DNA of 64,000 nt from Euborellia annulipes (taxonomy: Eukaryota; Arthropoda; Insecta; Dermaptera; Anisolabididae). The notes under the pieces are model-generated. The model saw only the letters and a list, made by a program, of their open reading frames with translations, made no database searches and was not told the DNA's origin. The translations under genes were made by a program, and so were the position numbers. Position 1 is the first letter of the stretch; the number at the start of each line of letters is the position of its first letter. The stretch covers positions 19,022-83,021 of the forward strand of contig JAKCPI010009283.1 in NCBI GenBank assembly GCA_023213315.1, given 5' to 3'. Of the stretch, positions 57,096 through 64,000 are shown piece by piece.

Positions 57096-58718
57096 TCCCC
57101 GACGAAGAAGAAAAAAAAAAAAAAATAATTTTTTTTTTTTTTTTTTTTGAAATAGTGAAATCTCTTTACAAAATATCTACACAATTCGACAAATCTTTAA
57201 CAAAACTTAAGCCGAGGGTATTCAAGCAAAACCAAGTTTACCCGATAACAATTAAAATTAGCAAATCATTTATTGGCCATACATTATCTCTATCACACAT
57301 CTGTCTTTACTACACCCTAAAACTGGGCTCTTCACTCATCCCAAAGAGACTAAACTATCGAGATGTCAGTCTTATTAGAATCAACCGTGGTTCCGTCTGC
57401 ACACTCACAATTGAGGGGGAGACAGATTCTGCATTTCCACCTTTTTAATCCACGAAGAAAAGAGAAAGGCATGGTGTTGAAGTCCACCCTTGTGGCTCAA
57501 CCCAATGCAAAACAAAAGGGGGTGCTGGACTCATTTTTGGGACAAGTGCCTATTCATGAGGTCACTTTCCATGATTCTCAGACACCATTTGTGGGTACTC
57601 TGACCCCATTGTGGGTGCTATGACCCGTGAGCTATGCTCATTATTAATTATTTAATTGTTGGCACTTTGGCCGTTTAATTTACTTCCAAATGCAGACCTG
57701 ACTCCTTCGAATATAGAGGGCTCGTAAATCCAACTAATTTTTTTCAAATATTTCCTCCACTCAACAATTAATTCACTTCGAGAAACTAGTGTATTCCCAA
57801 TTATCCACTTCATAACAGTTTTTTTTTTTTTTTTTTTTGAATTATTTAAATTTTTGGGGCGACTATTCGCTACCTCAGATTTGCAGGATACCTCGGCATA
57901 AATTTTATTTTATTGATTATTTATTTTTATTTTTTTTTTTTTTTTTTTTTTTTTTAATAATGGTGCATTTAGGGCACCAAATGGCTTAACATTAATACAT
58001 TTTTTTTTTTTTTTTTTTACGAAATCTAACTTCCCTATTTCTCATTACTTTTGAAATACAACATGATTTCATTATTAACAAACCTTATCACCTTATCAAC
58101 TACACTGGCCTTTTTGTTTAGGCCTAACTCACAATAATTGACCATTTGCCTCGTTGGCATAAAAAAAATTAAACTTAAACTTTACACTTCACTGCACTTT
58201 AAAAGGGTATCATGGGAGGAAGCATTCTTTTTTTTGGAATGTTCTACCGTCTGTGTTATTTTTCTTTTTATTTATTTATAGGAGCATTCTTTATTGGAAT
58301 GTTCATAGACTTTTTGTTTGAAATTAACATTCGGTATGTGAATGTTCATACTCTTATGATTCTACGCTGTTTATTTAGTTCGATTTATTTATTTAGATTA
58401 TTTTATTTGATAGTACACAATTTTTTTTCTATCCAGTCAACTTTGTTGACCACCACCACACCTCACTTGATAAAAAGAACGATTTTGAAATCATTCTACA
58501 TCCCATCTAACAATGCAAAACAACAATCATTCAGGGCACATCAATATATGAAGAGAGCATTTCCAATCAATTTGAATCGTGCGTTACAATTCATTTCAAC
58601 ACTTTTAAGTTATATACTATATCTACTATGTTAAACATTCCCATTAAATAACAAAATCTAACCAACACTCATTCAGGTAATCAGTCCGTGAGAGCAAGTT
58701 ACTGGTCTGGGTTAAAGG
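57096..58718. other. Element interior without coding capacity
   Basis: 1.6 kb between ORF2 and the 3' LTR, the place where pol would normally lie. It has four poly-T runs (57.13, 57.82, 57.93 and 58.0 kb). No minus-strand frame of note. The plus-strand 140-codon frame at 58212..58634 is Phe/Leu/Ile-rich and opposite to the element. The bases next to the LTR (minus: gtcgggga) would be a very short polypurine tract. Confidence 0.6.
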
Positions 58719-59795
58719 TCACATCCGGGAGACGGTTTCACGTAGATGCTGCTTTTGGCGAACTACTTTAAAACGCGTCCGATGTTTGTAAAATAATTTA
58801 TTTAGCGCTAGGGCAGAGGGATGTCCTCGTATTAGACAAGAAACAACCTTTACACAATTTTCAACCACCGGAGGAGAGCTGACTGGACCGGCTGAGGCTT
58901 TTCCAGACTCAAACTTCTCATTTTCAAGGGCATATAGTACACGGGAATCATTAGTATTGAGCAGCGAGAGCGTCTCCGTTAACAAATCGGAAGAAGAAGA
59001 CAATTTAAATGTGGCAGGAAGAGAAGACAGCGCTTCATAATGAGAGGACACAAAAGAATCGGTTATATAGCAACCGGGTTGAACTATATCAATGACAGGT
59101 TGCCTGGTAACATTTTCAAAGGCAAGGTTCCTGTTTGAATAGGCTGAAAAGATGGCTTTGATAGTGGATACCTTACATATTGAACAAGCTTGTGGGACAC
59201 AGAGCGGGGGCACTACATCGATGGGAGGCTTTTTGAGTGGCTGAGTGCAGTCAATGGTTGGACGGCACTGAACTGACGGGACATGACTACCATCGACTTC
59301 GGGCAGTGGAGTAACTGTAACCTCGCAGGGTTCAACTACAGCTACAGGGTGGACTTGGGTTTGAACGAGAGCAGTTTCCAGAGCAAGACTGGCAGGTTCA
59401 ATTGGGGATTCCAGCTCTTCAAAGTGGGAGACCGGAGTTAAGTGAACAGGTTTAGGCACTGTTACGGGGAGGACGCTGGGTGGCTCAAGAACACACATGT
59501 TATAGTCAATTGTTTCAATGGCTGCGAAGTGGACTTTTTCGGCTGTATAGGGCACAGTACCTTCAACTGAGGCGACGGGAATTTCGGACCACGCCGATCG
59601 CAGCCCCGGCTTGACTTGGTCAAGCTTATGCACGAGTTCCGTATCAGTTTGGCCTACCTTATGGTTAGTGTGATCAAATTTTTGGTCCATTCTGGCGAAC
59701 ATGGCGGCATTATAGGCGCGCATGTCTGCTAGATTTTGCGCGAACATATTTTGCACCTGACGCAAGAATTCGTCAATACCGATTGGAGTCTTCAT
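58719..59795 (-). CDS. LTR-element ORF2, 358 aa, unknown function
   Basis: ATG at 59795, stop at 58719. It overlaps the end of ORF1 by 23 nt in the +1 frame, so it is made by reinitiation, +1 frameshifting or a separate message. Residues 1..60 (IDEFLRQVQNMFAQNLADM, MFARMDQKFDHTNHK) look like an amphipathic helix or coiled coil and resemble ORF1 residues 333..370. The middle is Pro/Val/Glu-rich and probably disordered. The C-terminus is basic (YKHRTRFKVVRQKQHLR). There is no CCHC knuckle, DTG/DSG protease, YxDD or integrase motif. A Gag-like structural role is the default guess from position. I do not recognise a family. Confidence 0.7.
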   Translation of the reverse strand: MKTPIGIDEFLRQVQNMFAQNLADMRAYNAAMFARMDQKFDHTNHKVGQTDTELVHKLDQVKPGLRSAWSEIPVASVEGTVPYTAEKVHFAAIETIDYNMCVLEPPSVLPVTVPKPVHLTPVSHFEELESPIEPASLALETALVQTQVHPVAVVEPCEVTVTPLPEVDGSHVPSVQCRPTIDCTQPLKKPPIDVVPPLCVPQACSICKVSTIKAIFSAYSNRNLAFENVTRQPVIDIVQPGCYITDSFVSSHYEALSSLPATFKLSSSSDLLTETLSLLNTNDSRVLYALENEKFESGKASAGPVSSPPVVENCVKVVSCLIRGHPSALALNKLFYKHRTRFKVVRQKQHLRETVSRM

Positions 59796-61164
59796 TGCAG
59801 GGGGGAACCGGGGGAATTGAGGCTTGAGCTACTTCTGGGGCACGGACCATGGGAGACAAGGCCGGTGGCAGGAGAGGATTAGGCTCCGATACCGGCGCCA
59901 CGGGAACAGGGGCAGGATTTTCAACTGGGGACAAGAAAGGGGAGTCACTTACTGGCAGCTGATCTATCCTGGTGGCTTCAACAGGAGTAGCGGAAATGAG
60001 GGGAGGGGCCAGAGCATCATGAGGGCATTCAGCCCTACGAGCTAGCCGGTCAGCCTCATTTTGAGCTAATCTTTTGTCAAGTCGAGCAAAACTTTGTTGA
60101 ATTTCCGCGACCATAGCGACGGTCTCTGGCGCGAGTCTATCTTGACACTGACGAAAGGTTTCGTCAAAGAGAGGGGAGCTACTTATGGGCAACGGAGCTA
60201 TCGTTGGTGTTTCAACAGAAGCCGCCGAAACTAAAGGAAGGGCAATCGCACCGTCAGCAGATTCCGAGGGAGATGGAAGACTTTTACTTTCTAGAGGGAA
60301 GTCGCACACGGACAACGGCTCTATTTGTGGAGTTGCAGCAGAAGCAACAGAAACGAGGGGAAGGGTAAGAGCATTCTCACCCGATTCAGACGTCAACGGG
60401 AGGATGTGAATCTCTTCACACGGTGGCTCCCGGTTAACGGGCGCACTGGGCTCTAGTACAGGACGATACTTTTCACTAGGTGGCACCCATTTAAGAACGA
60501 AGGAGGGCTTTTTCGCTGTTGCTTCAGGCTTTGTAGCCACGGAGGGTTGGAGGGGCAACTTTGGAGATGGCTTGACTGACTCAAGAGGTTGATCAGGTCT
60601 CCCGGGCAGGGTGGAATGACAGCACATCTGATGGTTGTCGTCGTCATCAACAAGGAAATTATCCTCATTAAAGAAAGTAGCACCTTCATCCATGAAATCT
60701 GACTCATGATCGGGTAGAGGGTCCTCATACAGATAATCAACAGGGTCGAAAAGCTCTTCCTCCGAGTCAGAGCAATCATAGGGGTTAGGAGTTGGTCGAG
60801 ATCTCGAACTCGATTGAGGTTCCGGGCGAAACTTCGCTAACTCTAACTCTTCTTGTTGAAACTCTAGCCAATCTTGTTTCAACTCAGGGGTGGTGGCCCA
60901 AAAAGGCTCATCAGAGGAACCAAAAGCAACATTTACATAAGGGGACGGAGGAGATTCGGTAACAAAATATTCCTCGGCAAAGGGAAACTCTTCTAAGGTA
61001 GACGGATCAAGATTACGCGGTTTGGTCTTGGATTTCCTGGGCTTTTTAGGCCTGCAGGGGTACCTTCGATGTCTTTGATTGAATCCTAATTCAGAAAGAT
61101 AGTTATCATCATCCGAGTCCGATACATCGAGCGCATGGAACACAGCCTTTCGAAGAGGATGCAT
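59773..61164 (-). CDS. LTR-element ORF1, 463 aa, unknown function
   Basis: ATG at 61164, 313 nt inside the 5' LTR, and TGA at 59775..59773. It has a basic patch at 31..50 (RHRRYPCRPKKPRKSKTKPR), possibly a nuclear signal, and acidic clusters at 15..20, 132..180. The second half holds three copies of a ~29-residue repeat (263..291, 304..332, 382..410) with the pattern LPLVSxAS.xTPxI.PL..S..PL. Between copies 2 and 3 is a helical segment (333..370, FDETFRQCQDRL..ARLDKRLAQNE) similar to the start of ORF2. It has no Gag zinc knuckle or enzyme motif. It is uninterrupted over 1.4 kb, which argues for a recently functional protein. Confidence 0.7.
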   Translation of the reverse strand: MHPLRKAVFHALDVSDSDDDNYLSELGFNQRHRRYPCRPKKPRKSKTKPRNLDPSTLEEFPFAEEYFVTESPPSPYVNVAFGSSDEPFWATTPELKQDWLEFQQEELELAKFRPEPQSSSRSRPTPNPYDCSDSEEELFDPVDYLYEDPLPDHESDFMDEGATFFNEDNFLVDDDDNHQMCCHSTLPGRPDQPLESVKPSPKLPLQPSVATKPEATAKKPSFVLKWVPPSEKYRPVLEPSAPVNREPPCEEIHILPLTSESGENALTLPLVSVASAATPQIEPLSVCDFPLESKSLPSPSESADGAIALPLVSAASVETPTIAPLPISSSPLFDETFRQCQDRLAPETVAMVAEIQQSFARLDKRLAQNEADRLARRAECPHDALAPPLISATPVEATRIDQLPVSDSPFLSPVENPAPVPVAPVSEPNPLLPPALSPMVRAPEVAQASIPPVPPCNEDSNRY

Positions 61165-61477
61165 TTTTGTTAAGTTAAAATTCGATTCATAAAAATAAAA
61201 AAAGATATTTTAATTTCATTATTGGAGAATCTATTGATGGCCTTGAATTATTGTAAATAAAAAATTTAATTTTAAAAGTAGGAAGGTGTGGGGGATTATC
61301 AACAGAAAAATTCATTGGTCTCAATGGCTATTGTGTCTCGGGCTGAGTCCTTTAAGAGGTGGCGTGAATGTAAATAAAAATTGATGCTTCCATTGATGAC
61401 TTAATTAAAACATAATTAATTAATTACTCATTAATTAATTATTAGCCAATCATTCACTAATCCCAGCACCTCCACCA
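61165..61477 (-). other. Element 5' leader with primer-binding site
   Basis: TGGTGGAGGTGCTGGGAT (minus; 61477..61460) directly abuts the 5' LTR. Its complement ends in CCA as a tRNA 3' end would. The tRNA species is not assigned. The rest is a non-coding leader to the ORF1 ATG. Confidence 0.7.
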
Positions 61478-62436
61478 TATAACGTGAAAAGTCACTTATC
61501 ATTGGAAACATCAATAAAGGTAGACAAAATTAGTTTAACAAAATTTTATTTTTATTTCATATTTTTATAACATATAAATTGCAATTAGTGGTCAATTAGT
61601 TATTTAATGTACCGGTCGTTGGCTTCGCAACAACGCCGGTAAGATAGGGGTGTATTCGAGTATCTGTCTTACGCTTCTTTGAGACACAAAAGCCTTGTTT
61701 CGTATTTATAAATTGTTGTACTAATTTAAATTAGTATTATTTTAAAATAATATCAATAATTGTTTAATAAATTATATTTAGAAACAGTTTATAGTTTATT
61801 ATATATGCAAGTTAATTAAGGGGGAAAGGGGAAAAACATAATTATTGACTCATCTGTAGTTGACGATGGTTGATTGGAGTCGCAGCCTCCAGTGGGTCCA
61901 GGAAGAACTTCTCGTACCGGCTCTTTTCAAGGGCCCATGGCCACTGGTCGTCGATTTGAGAGACACCAGCATTCATTGTAGATGCATAGCATCATCCTCT
62001 GGATAATGGTCCAGGGAGAGGGTTGAGGAGAGTCACCTCACTATTAGGGTGCTTGGGGAGGCATAGCCTCATAATAAACTTTTATAAAATATAGGAAAAC
62101 AGGGCCTATTTGGGGAGGCGATGTGCCTGCCTTGAAGGCGGGTAGCCAATTAATATTATTTATTTTATATAAAATTAATTACTAATAATAATATTAATAG
62201 TTTAACAATAAATTGAAATTAAAGCTAATTATCCCCTAATTGGGATTGTTGATCTGATTTAATAATTTATTAAATAAATTATTAAATTATTTGTATATAG
62301 AAAAAAATTAATGAAAATTAAATAATTAAAGATTATTTAATTTTCACTTGAATATTCGTGGGGATAAAAATTCTCCGGGTCCAGATAAAGAGAAAGAGGG
62401 CCAGGAGAAAATGCCCATATGGCTTTGACCATTATA
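61478..62436 (-). repeat. 5' LTR (959 bp)
   Basis: Partner of 56128..57095. TATAATGG opens it and CACGTTATA closes it on the minus strand. Differences from the 3' LTR are mostly single bases and short indels (for example a shorter stretch near 61.58 kb). Confidence 0.9.
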
Positions 62437-62440
62437 ATGT

Positions 62441-62990
62441 ATTTATATATTGTATGACTGTTTTGTATTTTGTATTTTTTGTATAATGTATTTTATAAAA
62501 AAATATACTCCTAGTCAGAGGAAAAAAACTGTATATGTATATTCTAGTAGGGACAACTGTGAAAACATTGGTAGTTTCGTTCATGAGAGATAAGTGTCGA
62601 TTCTTGTTCTAGAAGTCAGAAATATGCTCCTATAACTTCGTCTATTATTCCATTACGGAATAAAATTTATTATTATTTATTATATTAAAATTGTAGAGTA
62701 TTAAATTTGCTAAAATTTGGTTAATAAATCGAATTTGTAAACTCAATATTAACCGAGAAACGGCCACCCATAACTTTTTTACAGTTTGTAGCAAATTGCT
62801 TGAGATATATTGGTTACTAATGAAATTAATCAAAATATGATCTACACAGGTGGCAAGTTTATTTTTCGAGGATAATATATTATAGATTATTTTGGTTCAC
62901 TTCCTTAAGTGCCTAAATACCTTAGTATGATATATCAGCTATCTCGGTGTCTATAGAGAATGTTTTTACACACACACATACAGGTGATGA
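62441..62990. other. Intergenic DNA, nothing recognised
   Basis: AT-rich. A short (CA)n lies at 62.97 kb. The 62-codon minus frame at 62645..62833 is chance. Confidence 0.4.
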
Positions 62991-63019
62991 ATAAAAAGAA
63001 ACCCTTCCCCCTCTGTGGA

Positions 63020-63335
63020 TGATTAATTCCAAAGTGTGTCAATCGTCCAGAGCCTATATATTAATTACACTTAAAGAAGAAGCGATAATTTTATTTAATC
63101 TTGTCCCGGGGCGCTCTGTCATATATTTTCGTTTGGTCTGACAGGGCGATATACCGTGAGATAAAACCCGGCACAGACGTAATGATTTCTAAATAAAGTG
63201 GCGCTGCTGCAACATTTCCGCGCGCAACTCGTCCACCGAAGACAATCAATCACCATCTTGGCCTACACCAGCCTCCCCCGGGTTTCATCGCCTCCCCCAC
63301 TACTATCCGATTAATGATTTTTAAAATACTCCTCC
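63020..63335. promoter_or_regulatory. GC-rich unique island 12 kb upstream of Dfd
   Basis: This contrasts sharply with its surroundings. It includes a possible hairpin (GCGCTCTGTCA / TGACAGGGCG around 63110..63148), ttccgcgcgcaactcgtcca, and cagcctcccccgggtttcat. No frame is open across it. It may be a conserved Hox-cluster element, a non-coding RNA, or an unseen exon. Confidence 0.35.
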
Positions 63336-63414
63336 TACTCGATTTTGGGACGGTGTTATTAGCCGCTTTGCTAATAATCTAAGGAAAAAGTCATTAAACT
63401 AATAAAATAACTAT

Positions 63415-63560
63415 TTTTACTTTCTCTTACCTATATATGTAAAATATATAGAAAGTATTGTTTCATTTCGAAAATTTGATGTCGAGATTTTGATTGAAAT
63501 ATTTGTTTTGATATCTCCTGAGTTCAAAAAAGTGGGTTCAGCAATAGGGTCTGCCCCTAT
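63415..63560 (-). repeat. Hairpin-family repeat, 3'-end fragment, reversed
   Basis: TTACTTTCTCTTACCTATAT, gatgtcgagattttgattga and tctcctgagttcaaaaaagt match the 3' portion of the family. The body is missing. Confidence 0.65.
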
Positions 63561-63683
63561 AAAAACATGTGAATTTTTTTTTATTTGAAGGAGGTATATA
63601 ATAGCTGAGTGTTGATAATTAAATAGGAAGAATAAAATGAGCAAGCAGCTAATTATATTTCATTTTATTAAGAAACCAGGGCC

Positions 63684-63715
63684 GACGTTTCGGTCACGTA
63701 TGGGACCATCCTCAG
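63684..63715 (-). ncRNA. Minimal hammerhead-like core
   Basis: Minus strand: stem I GCC before the core, CTGAGGA, extra T, stem GGTC/GACC, GAAACGTC, then GGC closing stem I. Core bases are intact. Confidence 0.5.
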
Positions 63716-63719
63716 GGCT

Positions 63720-64000
63720 ACAAATGAAGAAAAGAACATTTAACAGATAGATACAATCAATTACATAAAATTTTTTTCTTTTTCTTTTTGTTATTATGTT
63801 TATAATTACCCAGGTTAATGTCTGAAAATACATATAATCCTCGCCAAGTTATATTGGGCATACACAATTGCATGTAGCTTAATCATGACAATGCCTCAAA
63901 TTATGTTGTTACCATACCATGGAGAGAGAATTTTTTTTTAATATTTTTATTTAAATTTTAATATTTTTATTTAAAAATAATGACCCTTAATTAAAAAAAA
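63720..64000. other. Intergenic DNA, nothing recognised
   Basis: AT-rich to the window end. attttaatatttttatttaaa is tandemly duplicated at 63.94..63.98 kb. Confidence 0.4.

Larger units (their letters stand above)
56124..62440 (-). mobile_element. LTR retrotransposon without pol (6.3 kb), reversed
   Basis: Two direct repeats (56128..57095, 968 bp; 61478..62436, 959 bp) are about 97% alike by eye. They are bounded by the same 4-bp ATGT at 56124..56127 and 62437..62440, a target-site duplication. The LTR ends are TATAA..TTATA, not TG..CA. Reading on the minus strand, the 5' LTR is followed at once by TGGTGGAGGTGCTGGGAT (61477..61460), a tRNA-3'-end-type primer site. The 4.38-kb interior holds two overlapping frames and no reverse transcriptase, integrase or protease motif. 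The element is probably mobilised by another element's proteins. Confidence 0.85.

Noticed and set aside
57008..57448. 146-codon plus-strand frame across the LTR edge
   Set aside because: It runs through poly-A/poly-T and crosses the LTR boundary. It is a composite of unrelated sequence.
58212..58634. 140-codon plus-strand frame inside the LTR element
   Set aside because: It is opposite to the element's coding strand, Phe/Ile/Leu-rich in AT-rich DNA, and has no motif. An env-like gene would be on the minus strand.
51061..64000. mir-10 upstream of Dfd
   Set aside because: I looked for the mature mir-10 sequence and its complement and did not find it. It may lie beyond the window.

Overview
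This is an AT-rich arthropod genomic window holding one real host gene, the Hox gene Deformed (Dfd, Hox4), on the minus strand. Exon 1 (49975..50674) encodes the N-terminus, the DPKFPPSEEYSQSNYI block and the YPWMKK hexapeptide. Exon 2 (8173..8693) encodes the homeodomain and C-terminus. The exons join at GT/AG sites in phase 1 to give a 406-residue protein, with a 41,281-bp intron between them. The homeodomain and the [17 protein letters not shown] linker match arthropod Dfd as I remember it. The species cannot be named from this sequence; a crustacean, myriapod or large-genome insect would fit.

Layout. 1..7.9 kb is the region downstream of Dfd, with MITEs, foldback repeats and SINE pieces. 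7.9..8.7 kb is the 3' UTR and exon 2. 8.7..50.0 kb is the intron, filled with repeats: tRNA-derived SINEs, Penelope-like palindromes carrying hammerhead-ribozyme cores, a 3.5-kb foldback element built of 160/162-bp subrepeats, a 144-bp tandem array, an AGCT-rich element with 14-bp inverted ends, several MITEs, and about eleven copies or partial copies of a ~600-bp hairpin-ended family. Between these lie short unique stretches that are candidate regulatory DNA. 50.7..51.06 kb is a GC-rich promoter-like block with CCAAT, GC and CACGTG motifs. 51..56 kb is more repeat and unique sequence. 56.1..62.4 kb is a complete LTR retrotransposon (959..968-bp LTRs, 4-bp target duplication ATGT, tRNA-type primer site). 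It encodes two overlapping proteins of unknown function and no recognisable pol. 63.0..63.3 kb is a GC-rich unique island.

What stands out. (a) A family of minimal hammerhead-like RNA motifs recurs through the window. One has full stems I, II and III and lies in the sense orientation inside the Dfd intron. The dinucleotide after GAAA covaries between families (CG or UA), as a palindromic dimer-type stem III would predict. (b) The LTR element has a pol-less, two-ORF design. (c) Three repeat elements have unusual homogenised internal arrays. No other host protein gene, tRNA gene, rRNA or CRISPR is supported. Most short open frames here are chance frames in AT-rich DNA or translations of repeats.
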